Source of the DNA: Aureispira sp964404215
Lineage (GTDB): Bacteria; Bacteroidota; Bacteroidia; Chitinophagales; Saprospiraceae
NCBI GenBank assembly: GCA_964404215.1
Contig: CAYOJF010000014.1
Span: forward strand, 1 to 63,689
Length of the DNA: 63,689 nt
Reading direction: 5' to 3'
In this document: positions 26,253-34,637 of the stretch, piece after piece
How positions within the stretch are numbered: the stretch's first letter is position 1
How the letters are laid out: each line of letters begins with the position of its first letter
The notes under the pieces: model-generated
The model's input: the letters and a program-made list of their open reading frames with translations, nothing else
The model's database searches: none
Told to the model about the DNA's origin: nothing
Translations under genes and position numbers: made by a program

Positions 26253-27245
26253 CTATTTAGTACTTCGATACTTCACAATTAATCCATCGCTATCAAAAAC
26301 TAATACGTTCAGGACAATATCATGGAAGACCAACTGGCTGCCTTTTCCTAAAAATAGATTTTGAACATAGGTCGTGTTTCTATCCTTGACAGTACATTCC
26401 ATCACATAATCTTCTGTACCAAATAGCTTTTGAGGATTAGAAAAAATATATAACAATCGCCCTATTCTGATTCGCTTATTTTTCTTGGAAAATACCCTAT
26501 AAAACGCTCTATACTTTGACTTATAAAGAGGCCTACTAGGTGGTAAATCTACTTCATCACCCTTCCATTGGAAAGTTGTATTATTGACGGTATCAGGGAA
26601 ATTGTACCCAATGCAATAACTCACTTCCCACAACTTCCATTGCTTGTCCCGAATCGTAATCAACGTACTGTCTGTAAAAAAAAGACGCTTTTGCTCTATG
26701 GTATCCACTGCTGTCTGTTGCGATAAGGAAATCCAGTCAACCTCATGCAAAACAGGGATAGTGTACTTGAAGTCATCCTTATCTATGCAACCTATATAGG
26801 GATTGGGAAGTTCTCTAGGATTTTTCCAGTATTCTGTGGCGATCCTTCCCCCTATCCCATAGCTCCTTTCATGCATGAGTATCCAATCTCTCATTTCTTT
26901 ATCCATTTCTACATACTCTTGCTCCAACTGAAAAAGAATGGAATCGTGTTGATTTCTTTCGTTAGCAACATTTATAAGAGCAAAGTCTTGATAGCCTAAT
27001 GCCTCATTTTTTTTAGATCGCCATGTTTTATGTAGTTTCAATAGGTGTGGGGTAGTCGTGTCTTCCTTTCCCCTCAGCCCATTTTTAATAGTAGCTACTT
27101 GAGCATATTGCTGCAAAGGAATAACAGGTGGTGCTACACCTCTCTCATACTCAAACTTATACTTATATTTCATCACCAAACTATCCTGTGCGGCTACTGG
27201 AAAGAAAAATCCTAAGCACACTAATAGTACTAACCAACGTTTCAT
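26253..27245 (-). CDS. Exported protein, tandem paralogue 1 of 3
   Basis: This is an exported protein of about 330 residues with signal peptide MKRWLVLLVCLGFFFPVAAQ. The ATG at 27245 is 5 bases past the stop of the calpain-like gene (27251), which implies translational coupling. An upstream in-frame start at 27281 would overlap that gene and is rejected. The body is predicted to be mostly beta, with the family blocks described for the other copies. It could be an immunity, inhibitor or substrate protein of the protease; nothing in its sequence proves this. Confidence 0.75.
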   Translation of the reverse strand: MKRWLVLLVCLGFFFPVAAQDSLVMKYKYKFEYERGVAPPVIPLQQYAQVATIKNGLRGKEDTTTPHLLKLHKTWRSKKNEALGYQDFALINVANERNQHDSILFQLEQEYVEMDKEMRDWILMHERSYGIGGRIATEYWKNPRELPNPYIGCIDKDDFKYTIPVLHEVDWISLSQQTAVDTIEQKRLFFTDSTLITIRDKQWKLWEVSYCIGYNFPDTVNNTTFQWKGDEVDLPPSRPLYKSKYRAFYRVFSKKNKRIRIGRLLYIFSNPQKLFGTEDYVMECTVKDRNTTYVQNLFLGKGSQLVFHDIVLNVLVFDSDGLIVKYRSTK

Positions 27246-27250
27246 GTAGA

Positions 27251-28944
27251 CTATTTTTTGAGGATACCAAATTTCTGACAAACCTCCTCAGCTGACATGT
27301 CTATAAAACCTTCCTTTTTAGTCTGAAAACGAAATGATCCATTATGAACAGACTCCAAAATACATTCATTACCATCTTTACTTATCCATGTGATATAGAC
27401 TGCTTCCTGTAAAACCGTTCCTAGATCAGTAGTGGCAATGATGGGTTGAAACTTCCATTGAGTTACCTCATCTGTTCCAATTTCTTGCAATAGCCCGTCT
27501 ATTTCTATTTGCATAAAGTCAGCATCCACCTTTTTGATTACTCCAACTCCATCAATGGTTTTCCATCTAACCTTATCTTTCATGCCAAGTAGTAAAAGTT
27601 GGTCTTCTTTCGACAGTTTCAGAAAACTATTGGTCCTTTCTATTGGTTTCGCTGGTTGGGCGGCTTCATTGGTCATATCATCAGGACATCCTTTATCAGC
27701 AGTTAGGGGTACGGCGGCAACTTGTGCAAATTTTTCCTTGATGGAACGGATATCATATCGAAACTTTTTTAACGATAGAGGATCTATCAGTGTTATGATT
27801 TCCTTATCTGTATCTACCTCAGATACACTATAAGCATGTGCATCATTTGCTACTGTAATCACTTTATCTTTATTGGCAACAAACCACTCTTTAAGCTCCT
27901 CTACCTCCATTCCCTGATTCTTGAGTATAACCTCTTGGGGAGCAGGTTGTCCTGTCAGAACAGACAGTATCATATTAAGCGAATAACCATCTTTTTCAAA
28001 GATAGCATACCCCCCTAATAGACTCGCCACTGCTTTTTCTATCAATAACACCCAAATTTCACCATCTCCTTTACCGACAAAGAAGGGATCTCCTCCTCCT
28101 GAAGAATAAAATTCGTTCGATACCAATACCTTTACTTTCTTGCCCTCTTTGTTTTTTTGGGGTAAATAAAGGGTTACCGAATACTTCTTAACTGTTTTTC
28201 CCTTTTTGGTAGTTTCCCCCTTAGGTTTAATGGCTTTTTTTATCAACTGTGGCTCTTTGGCAGCGATCTGCATGAGTGCTGCTATTAGAGTACAATTGCC
28301 ATTTTTGAGCTGTTCTACATCATTGTTGTCTATTTNNNNNNNNNNNNNNNNNNNNNNNNNNNNNNNNNNNNNNNNNNNNNNNNNNNNNNNNNNNNNNNNN
28401 NNNNNNNNNNNNNNNNNNNNNNNNNNNNNNNNNNNTTGAAAGCAGCAGGTATTTGCTGTTGAATCTCTTCTAACACTGCTACCAGCTTCTGAAAGGTCAG
28501 GAGATTTTTATTGACAGCAAGAGTAGTAGCTGGCATGAAATGATAATGTTGTTTACCTACTATTGTGTTATTTAGATCTTTCGCTCTCTTTAGTAGTTTA
28601 TCTAGATCATTATCCAAGGTAACATAAGTAGCTGTGCCGACTACATTAGAGCCTAAAAAAGTAGCCTGATTAGCCGCTGCGTCAGCAGAATCAGTATCCA
28701 TATTATCCCCAGAAGATTTTCTTTTGTTTGCCTTGGCTAGTAGTTTTTGTTCTTTTTTAAAATTTCTGAGGGCTTGGTGTAGGGCCTTTTTGGCAACGAG
28801 GAGTGCTTTTTTTGATTTTTTTATCTGTATTCTTTCGTCTTTTGTGATTCTGCCATCTGCTTTATATAGGGCTATATTTTCTTCTAGTTTTTGTTCGAGT
28901 TGTAGAAACTTTGCTCTGATTTTTTCTAGCTCTTCTTTTGTCAT
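27251..28944 (-). CDS. Calpain-like (C2) cysteine protease, interrupted by an assembly gap
   Basis: One gene is split by 100 N at 28336-28435. The 5' part (28436-28944) encodes a helical, Lys-rich N-terminal domain with a DGRIT element at residues 30-34, then a segment with YVTLDNDLDKLLKRA and GKQHYHF. The 3' part opens in the gap with NGNCTLIAALMQIA, matching the calpain active-site Cys motif (Cys codon 28292-28294). It continues with EIWVLLIEKAVASLLGGYA, ILSVLTG and the His motif NDAHAYSV; IDPLS stands where calpains have NPW, so Asp may replace the third residue. There is no signal peptide. The C-terminal 150 residues are unassigned. The arbitrary N count leaves the two halves out of frame. 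Confidence 0.75.
28336..28435. other. Scaffold gap (100 N)
   Basis: Exactly 100 unknown bases fall inside the calpain-like gene, just upstream of its active-site Cys. The length is probably a placeholder. Confidence 0.95.
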
Positions 28945-29037
28945 GATTAGATTTTGTGTGATGGAGGTAACGAAGTTGTTTTTTTCTGATACTAAAAATA
29001 CCTATTTTATTTGACAAATAAAAACCTATTCTAAAAC

Positions 29038-29078
29038 GAATAAGAGAGGCTCATTTTTAGAATGAGCCTCCCTTATTC
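29038..29078 (-). terminator. Terminator of the nicotinamide-salvage operon
   Basis: Arms 29038-29055 and 29061-29078 form an 18-bp stem with one mismatch and a 5-nt loop, followed on the minus strand by GTTTTAG. It lies 22 bases past the stop of the gene at 29100. Confidence 0.8.
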
Positions 29079-29099
29079 GTACACTATATGCAACTATCA

Positions 29100-30554
29100 C
29101 TACTTACCCTTCACTCTAGCACGAATCCCTGCCAAAGTCTGATCTATTAGCAACTTACCATCTCGATAAATCTCCTTCAATTCTCCAGTCTGTTCTTCTT
29201 CCCAAGAAACTTGGTCAATGAGTTGATAAGTTCCATCCCTCTCCACTACTTTAATGAGTCCTTTAGCTGATTTTTTGGTTCCATCATCTGTAATTGGGTC
29301 TTTGAATATTTCTCTTCCTTTACCATCTACTTCGCCATAGGTTGCTTTCATAGCGAACCCAAAGGTATCTCTAGTATTATATTGATAAGTAAAAGAACCT
29401 ATACCCAATACGACATTGGTGGAGGCAAATCCTTTTTCTTTTAACCTGCGACACATATTTTCGGCACGCTCTAGTGTAATACTATCGCCATAGATCGCTC
29501 CAATGTGTCCGTCTAGCTCTTTGTATCCTTTATCATTAGTAGTTCCACCAAAAGTATCCCACAAACTCTCTACTACCCCCTTACGTTCTATTTCTGTTTT
29601 CCCATTTGGATTTCCACAAATAATATCAACAGGGTCTCCACTATCAGGGCGAATAACCACCTTGCCATTTCTAGCCAAAATATCTTGTTTAAGAGCAGGT
29701 AAATATTCGGTCAATACTTTCCACAAATCCCAAGTATCGGACACAATAGAAACAATACCTGAGGGATAAATTTCTGTTACTAATCGCTTAAAGGTCTCCA
29801 ATTCGCCTGTATTCGTCCCCATACACATGACGGAATGTTCGGTAGCGGCTACTGTTCCGCCTACTACCTCGGTATCAGAATTAGCATTGTAATATTCCTC
29901 CATAAAATCAATCGTAGGAATAGTATCGGTACCCGAAAAACTAAGTAAATGACCTGCGGAAGACATCGCTGCTGCTTCTAATCCTGCCATTCCCCTCATC
30001 GAAAAGTCATGTCCTTGCCAATCTACAAAATCAAGAGCAGAAGACGTTTCCTGTGCATATTTGTCCAGGATAGTACGATATTTCTTTGCTAATGTAGCAG
30101 AGTTGCAAGTCATCCAAACAGTAGTTGATAGCAAAGTCTCAAAATAATTCGTCAACCAGAAAAATTCTGGTTTCGTATTGTACATCGTAAACATCGGCAC
30201 TCGGATAGGAACGGATACACCTTCTGGCAATGCCTTGATGACCATTGGCAAATAGCCCAAATCATGCAAAGCAGCGATATGACCTGTCCCTACTTGATTG
30301 TCTCCCAAATAGTTATTGATTCGACGAGCGTATTGAGCGACAATCTTATCTTTAGGCTGATCAAAAAAATTGCGTTGAAAATCATCCAACATATACTTTT
30401 TGATGAAATATTGTAAACCAAAGAAAATGACTTCGTCAATCCCTTTGATACGACTTTTTCGAGGGGTCCAGTTAGAATAAACTAAAGTAGTGTTGTCAGG
30501 ATATTGTCTGCGGTGATCTACTTTGTAACCGTCTGTATAGAGTAATGGATTCAT
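29100..30554 (-). CDS. nadV: Nicotinamide phosphoribosyltransferase (NAMPT/NadV family)
   Basis: The 484-residue enzyme joins nicotinamide to PRPP to give NMN, bypassing deamidation in NAD salvage. The N-terminal LLYTDGYKVDHRRQYPDNTT and YSNWTPR match NAMPT. AATEHSVM holds the active-site His, IRPDSGDPVDII the PRPP-binding Asp, and GIGSFTYQYNTRDTFGFAMK is the usual late block. It is the last of three genes with a PRPP-synthetase-like and a deoxyribosyltransferase-like protein. Related phage enzymes (Namat) use ADP-ribose pyrophosphate instead of PRPP, so the substrate should not be taken for granted. Confidence 0.92.
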   Translation of the reverse strand: MNPLLYTDGYKVDHRRQYPDNTTLVYSNWTPRKSRIKGIDEVIFFGLQYFIKKYMLDDFQRNFFDQPKDKIVAQYARRINNYLGDNQVGTGHIAALHDLGYLPMVIKALPEGVSVPIRVPMFTMYNTKPEFFWLTNYFETLLSTTVWMTCNSATLAKKYRTILDKYAQETSSALDFVDWQGHDFSMRGMAGLEAAAMSSAGHLLSFSGTDTIPTIDFMEEYYNANSDTEVVGGTVAATEHSVMCMGTNTGELETFKRLVTEIYPSGIVSIVSDTWDLWKVLTEYLPALKQDILARNGKVVIRPDSGDPVDIICGNPNGKTEIERKGVVESLWDTFGGTTNDKGYKELDGHIGAIYGDSITLERAENMCRRLKEKGFASTNVVLGIGSFTYQYNTRDTFGFAMKATYGEVDGKGREIFKDPITDDGTKKSAKGLIKVVERDGTYQLIDQVSWEEEQTGELKEIYRDGKLLIDQTLAGIRARVKGK

Positions 30555-30593
30555 AATTGTTTCTTGTTTTAATTAAAAATGGAATAATTAACA

Positions 30594-30641
30594 ATTAATA
30601 ATAGAAGCCGCTCCTTTATCTAGATAGCTTCCATTATTAAT
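30594..30641 (-). other. Hairpin in the spacer upstream of nadV
   Basis: ATTAATAATAGAAGC (30594-30608) pairs with GCTTCCATTATTAAT (30627-30641) with one mismatch and an 18-nt loop. It lies in the 110-base spacer of the operon and lacks a U-tract, so it may be a processing site or the leader of a separate nadV transcript. Confidence 0.5.
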
Positions 30642-30664
30642 TATCATTTTGGGATGTTATTTTT

Positions 30665-31114
30665 TTATTCTAATAAATGATCAATAACCTGTGCTAATGT
30701 CTGATACTGTTGGATAGAATAGCGATGGCAAACGATGTCTATATTTCCTTTTCGCCAAAACCCTTCTTCGCAAACCACCAATAGTTTACCTGACTCCGCA
30801 TACAGTCCAAATTCTAGTAAAGAGATAGGGGATTTAGTTCCTTCAGCAAAAAAGAGTAGAATATAATCCGCTTCCTCCAGTGCTTCTAATTCCCATTCTA
30901 CTTGTTCTCTAAAATAAGGATTATCCATAGTCTGTATCCAAGTGCTATCCCACTGCTCTCTTCTTGGATTGAAGACATTAAATGTTGGGTATAATGCTTT
31001 TTCGCATTGCTTTTGCCAATCAATTGCTTGGTCCATTTCTATAGATCCTGCTAGAAAGACACTAGGTTTTTCAAGGTCTCTATCTTCAATAGATAAGGGT
31101 GCTTTGTATATCAT
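30665..31114 (-). CDS. Nucleoside 2-deoxyribosyltransferase-like protein
   Basis: The 149-residue protein is of the nucleoside 2-deoxyribosyltransferase-like fold. SVFLAGSIEM is the nucleotide-binding start, FNVFNPRREQWDSTW a conserved base-binding loop, and ADYILLFFAEGTKSPISLLE with the following EFGLY carries the probable catalytic Glu. Members of this group cleave or exchange N-glycosidic bonds of nucleosides or nucleotides. Its place between a PRPP-synthetase-like gene (7 bases away) and nadV suggests it handles a nicotinamide or nucleotide intermediate or frees a ribosyl group; the substrate is unknown. Confidence 0.78.
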   Translation of the reverse strand: MIYKAPLSIEDRDLEKPSVFLAGSIEMDQAIDWQKQCEKALYPTFNVFNPRREQWDSTWIQTMDNPYFREQVEWELEALEEADYILLFFAEGTKSPISLLEFGLYAESGKLLVVCEEGFWRKGNIDIVCHRYSIQQYQTLAQVIDHLLE

Positions 31115-31121
31115 ATAGCTG

Positions 31122-31973
31122 CTATATCAATGTATTCAAATCAATGGTTGTTACTCCTTTTATATCTTTTATATCTCGGAAAGAATTGGTGGTGAATATT
31201 TGATCGAAATGTTCTGTTAAGGCATCGAACCCTTTACTAAAAATACCATGACTGACCGCTAAATACAGCTTTCCTGCTCCTTTATTTTTGAGTGTCGTTG
31301 CTAACCCCATGAAAGTTCCGCCTCCATCACAAATGTCATCTACAATCAAACAATCTGCTCCATTAAGAGCATCTGCATAGACTTTGAACCCAGATAGCTT
31401 CCCTGTTTTGACATCTCGTACTTTCGAACACTCTACTACCTCCATTCCACCTAAATAGCTGGATACTTTATAAATCTTTTTCAATGCTCCCCCGTCTGGT
31501 GAAATTAACTTGATAGTTGGACAATCTAGTTCTGCTAGTACCTGAGCTATGAAACTATGATTATCTAATGCTTTACAATGATCTAAAACCGCAGGAGTCA
31601 CTTCTGAATGAGCATCAAAAACCGTCACTTTCTGTACGTTTTGTAAGTTCAACAAATCAGCATAGACCTTGACCGATAATGGTTCTCCTGCTATCATAAC
31701 TCTATCTTGACGTGCTGCCGGAAAATAAGGGATAAAAACTTCTACTTTAGATACCCCAGCTCGTTTTATTGCATCAATAGCCAGTAGTAATAATCCCATT
31801 TCATGAAAAGAATTGACACGATGTGTAATCTTAACCAGATCTACTGTCGTCAAGTCAGTTTTAATTTTGAGATGAGGTTCTCCTCCCGAAAAGATAAATT
31901 TTTCGTAGTCAATATTATTTTCTGTTCCAAATGGCTGGAACGCTGTATCTAAGTTCAGGTGCATTATCTTCAT
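31122..31973 (-). CDS. Ribose-phosphate pyrophosphokinase-like protein
   Basis: The 283-residue protein is of the PRPP synthetase family, which transfers pyrophosphate from ATP to ribose 5-phosphate. FIPYFPAARQDRVM is the ATP-binding flexible loop region, LISPDGGALKKIY and the PRPP-binding loop CLIVDDICDGGGTFMGLA are intact. It is about 30 residues shorter than housekeeping Prs (about 315). The FSGGEPHLKI loop replaces the usual FSDGE. Short Prs-like proteins of this kind accompany nadV in bacteria and phages; the phage Adps enzyme of NAD+ reconstitution pathway 1 also belongs here. PRPP supply for NadV is the default reading. Confidence 0.87.
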   Translation of the reverse strand: MKIMHLNLDTAFQPFGTENNIDYEKFIFSGGEPHLKIKTDLTTVDLVKITHRVNSFHEMGLLLLAIDAIKRAGVSKVEVFIPYFPAARQDRVMIAGEPLSVKVYADLLNLQNVQKVTVFDAHSEVTPAVLDHCKALDNHSFIAQVLAELDCPTIKLISPDGGALKKIYKVSSYLGGMEVVECSKVRDVKTGKLSGFKVYADALNGADCLIVDDICDGGGTFMGLATTLKNKGAGKLYLAVSHGIFSKGFDALTEHFDQIFTTNSFRDIKDIKGVTTIDLNTLI

Positions 31974-32087
31974 TTTATATTGGATTTTGTCTTGATTAGT
32001 ATCTAAATATAAGACACTTAATTAACTTTGCTTACTTTTTAAACTAAGTATCTGCAAAAAAAGTTGCATTCCTTTCAAAAAAAATAA

Positions 32088-32123
32088 AAACAGCCTATTA
32101 GAAATCAATCTAATAGGCTGTTT
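32088..32123 (-). terminator. Terminator of the LRR / zinc-ribbon / oxidoreductase operon
   Basis: AAACAGCCTATTAG (32088-32101) and CTAATAGGCTGTTT (32110-32123) form a perfect 14-bp stem with an 8-nt loop, followed on the minus strand by a long T-rich tract. Confidence 0.88.
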
Positions 32124-32149
32124 ATCAAAATTTTGCACACTATTTTTTT

Positions 32150-33181
32150 TTAATCCCAATAGACTACTACTTTCCCGATAGACTTTCTCCCACCTAAAAA
32201 ATCATGAGCTTCTGCGATTTTGCTCACAGGAAAAGAGCCCCCTACAGTTGGATTAAGAGCACCACTCTTAATCTGAGCAGTTACTCCCTCAACACAGATT
32301 TTGAGTGAATCAGGTCGATTATCTGCTACTCTCAACATATTTACTCCAGTGATCCCTTGTGACTCTACCAGCAACTGTACCACGGGCAAGAATCCAAAAC
32401 CTGTGACTAGTTTGATCAAACCTATAATTTTGTTTCCTCCAGAACGACTGGCAGCTCCATAACAGATGATACGTCCTGTTCCATTTGCTAGTAACTTCCT
32501 AGCTTTCTTGACTGCTTTTCCTCCCAAACTATCAAACACTACATCTAATGGTTGTTTGCCAGAGACCCGATTGATATAGGCTTCAAAATCTTCTTTATTA
32601 TAATTGATAGGGTGATCCACACCCAATTCTCTGAGGTATTCCAGTTTTTTGTCAGAACCTGCTGTTCCATAAACGATGCAGCCTCTATTTTTTGCCATTT
32701 GGACCAATGCTGTCCCTACACCACCTGCTGCTGCTTGTATCAGCACATGTTCTCCAGGATGCAATTGAGTCGTATATTGAGCACAATAGTAGGCTGTAGC
32801 ATATTGGGTAGCAATAGCTGCTGCTACGCCCAAATCCATATCTTCAGGAATTACTACTGCTGCTCTAGCATCTGCTACAGCATATTCAGCATATCCTCCA
32901 AATCTGGTTAACGAAACTACTCGTTGGCCTACTTCAAATCCTTTTACATCTTTCCCTACAGCATGTACTCTACCTACTATCTCATAGCCAACTACTGCTG
33001 GTAATGGAGGACAATCTTCATAAAGTCCCATTCTCGCCATTACATCGGCATAATTCAATCCAAATCCCTCTCCTTTGATACAAATTTCATAATCTTTAGG
33101 AGTCGGAATAGGTCTTTCTTGTATCTCAAAAGCATCTTTAGCAGCTCCATTTTTAACAAGGACAACAGCACGCATTTTCAT
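32150..33181 (-). CDS. Medium-chain dehydrogenase/reductase, quinone-oxidoreductase (VAT1-like) type
   Basis: This is a 343-residue NAD(P)H-dependent oxidoreductase of the zinc-independent MDR class. The GroES-like domain (about 1-120) contains GFGLNYADVMARMGLYEDCP, which lacks the catalytic zinc Cys. The Rossmann domain holds HVLIQAAAGGVGTALVQMAK with the AAxGGVG nucleotide motif, and DVVFDSLGGKAVK follows. The pattern is close to synaptic vesicle membrane protein VAT-1 and quinone reductases; the natural substrate is unknown. It starts 7 bases after the small CxxC protein, so the two are co-transcribed. Confidence 0.88.
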   Translation of the reverse strand: MKMRAVVLVKNGAAKDAFEIQERPIPTPKDYEICIKGEGFGLNYADVMARMGLYEDCPPLPAVVGYEIVGRVHAVGKDVKGFEVGQRVVSLTRFGGYAEYAVADARAAVVIPEDMDLGVAAAIATQYATAYYCAQYTTQLHPGEHVLIQAAAGGVGTALVQMAKNRGCIVYGTAGSDKKLEYLRELGVDHPINYNKEDFEAYINRVSGKQPLDVVFDSLGGKAVKKARKLLANGTGRIICYGAASRSGGNKIIGLIKLVTGFGFLPVVQLLVESQGITGVNMLRVADNRPDSLKICVEGVTAQIKSGALNPTVGGSFPVSKIAEAHDFLGGRKSIGKVVVYWD

Positions 33182-33188
33182 AGGTATA

Positions 33189-33446
33189 TTATTTTCTAGT
33201 GTATTTGGTATAATTTCTACAGTCTTTGCATTGAAGTTCTATCCAGGCTAATACACTCTCTTCACCTGTTGTACTCTCAGCAAACCTTAATTTTGTTTCT
33301 TGACTTCCACAAACTCCACATGGATAACCAAAAGAAGGCATATTCGCTCCTTTTTCATTAATAAATGGAGCTTCGCTAATTTCTATTTGCCATTCCGCCT
33401 CCATCTTGGATTGTACAGTGGTATTTATATTTATTTTATTGGACAT
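33189..33446 (-). CDS. Small CxxC zinc-ribbon-like protein
   Basis: This 85-residue protein has two CxxC pairs, PCGVCGSQ and LQCKDCRN, which probably bind one zinc ion. The intervening 30 residues are beta-like. No known family is recognised and there is no signal peptide. It sits between an LRR gene (21 bases upstream) and the oxidoreductase (7 bases downstream), so it is a middle operon member. Confidence 0.65.
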   Translation of the reverse strand: MSNKININTTVQSKMEAEWQIEISEAPFINEKGANMPSFGYPCGVCGSQETKLRFAESTTGEESVLAWIELQCKDCRNYTKYTRK

Positions 33447-33467
33447 TATTCTTATGATTTTGTGTGA

Positions 33468-34502
33468 TTACTTAAACATAATCTTTGTATTTGGCAAAAG
33501 CTGACAAATTCTTTCTTTTTCACTAGCTGATAAAGGATTATTTTTTAGTCGCAGCTTCTTCAGTTGATCTTTCAATTTCGCAATAGATTCAGGTAATTTT
33601 TTCAGTTGATTATTTTCTAGACTAATCTCATGCACACGCATATCTCCAATAGAATCTGGCAACCTAATTAGTCGGTTGTCATCCAAAGTTAATGACTTTA
33701 GGGAATATAATCGACTGATTTCACTAGGTAATATTTTCAGTTGGTTATTAGGGAGATATAGTGTCTTCAATTTACCTAAATTTCCAATTTCAATAGGTAA
33801 TTGCTTAAGTTGATTATGATGAGCAAATAGTTTTTCTAATTTAGACAGTTGTCCAATTTCAGTAGGAAACGTTTTCAGCTTGTTATGTGCAAGGTTCAAC
33901 CAATTCAATTTTGCTACCCCTCCAATTCCAGCTGTTAATTTAACTAACTGATTGTTCTGTAATTCTAAGAATTTAAGTTTTTTAAGCTGTCCTATTTCCT
34001 CAGGGATATTTTTTAACTGATTGTTATCGAAAGAAATAGTATGTAACTCTTTCAAATCACCAATCTCTTTGGGAAGAGAAGTTAAGAGATTCATTGACAT
34101 GGACCATGAGCCTAGATTAGTTAATCCTTGGATACTTTTAGGCAACCGCTTAATTTGATTACAATCCAAATCTAGCGTCCTTAGTCGATCTAATAATCCT
34201 ATTTCTTTAGGTAATTTGGTTATCTTATTATCCCGAAAATTAAATTCCCACAAGTTTTTGAGTTTGCCAATTTCTTTCGGAAGTTCAGCTAGTTCTTGCC
34301 CTTTCATATTCAAATTGCTACAACTTCTCCACCAATCAGACTCTAATTTATTTTGGACACAAAGAAAAACATATTTTCTCAAAGCTATACCTACTTTGTC
34401 GGTATAACTCCCCTTTAACCCTACACATAATTGAAATGCCAAAAGGGTATTTTTTTCATCTTTGGAACTAAGTAAATGAAGGATTTTTTCTTCGCTATTC
34501 AT
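33468..34502 (-). CDS. Cytoplasmic leucine-rich-repeat protein
   Basis: This 344-residue protein has an N-terminal helical region (MNSEEKILHLLSSKDEKNTL, about 1-70) and then about 11 LRR units of 23 residues (LxxLxLxxNQLxxLPxEI) up to a capped C-terminus (KERICQLLPNTKIMFK). No signal peptide is seen. The open frame extends to 34631, but the extra 43 residues run through the terminator hairpin of the upstream gene (34574-34610), so the ATG at 34502 is chosen. It is the first gene of the operon with the CxxC protein and oxidoreductase. Its partner is unknown. Confidence 0.83.
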   Translation of the reverse strand: MNSEEKILHLLSSKDEKNTLLAFQLCVGLKGSYTDKVGIALRKYVFLCVQNKLESDWWRSCSNLNMKGQELAELPKEIGKLKNLWEFNFRDNKITKLPKEIGLLDRLRTLDLDCNQIKRLPKSIQGLTNLGSWSMSMNLLTSLPKEIGDLKELHTISFDNNQLKNIPEEIGQLKKLKFLELQNNQLVKLTAGIGGVAKLNWLNLAHNKLKTFPTEIGQLSKLEKLFAHHNQLKQLPIEIGNLGKLKTLYLPNNQLKILPSEISRLYSLKSLTLDDNRLIRLPDSIGDMRVHEISLENNQLKKLPESIAKLKDQLKKLRLKNNPLSASEKERICQLLPNTKIMFK

Positions 34503-34573
34503 GTTTATTCTTAATAAATGGCTACTAGTAAGGTTGAATTTATTAAAAGTACTATTTTCTAGTCGCACAAAAG

Positions 34574-34610
34574 AATAAGGCCTGCAATCAAATAGATTAC
34601 AAGCCTTATT
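34574..34610 (-). terminator. Terminator of the T9SS cargo gene
   Basis: AATAAGGC (34574-34581) and GCCTTATT (34603-34610) close a 16-bp stem that pairs fully on the minus strand if G-U wobbles are counted. It is followed there by TCTTTTG, 28 bases past the stop at 34638. Confidence 0.75.
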
Positions 34611-34637
34611 TTTGGTGTCTAGTAATTTCAAATTGTA

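Noticed and set aside
34503..34631. N-terminal extension of the cytoplasmic LRR protein
   Set aside because: It would translate the terminator hairpin of the preceding gene.
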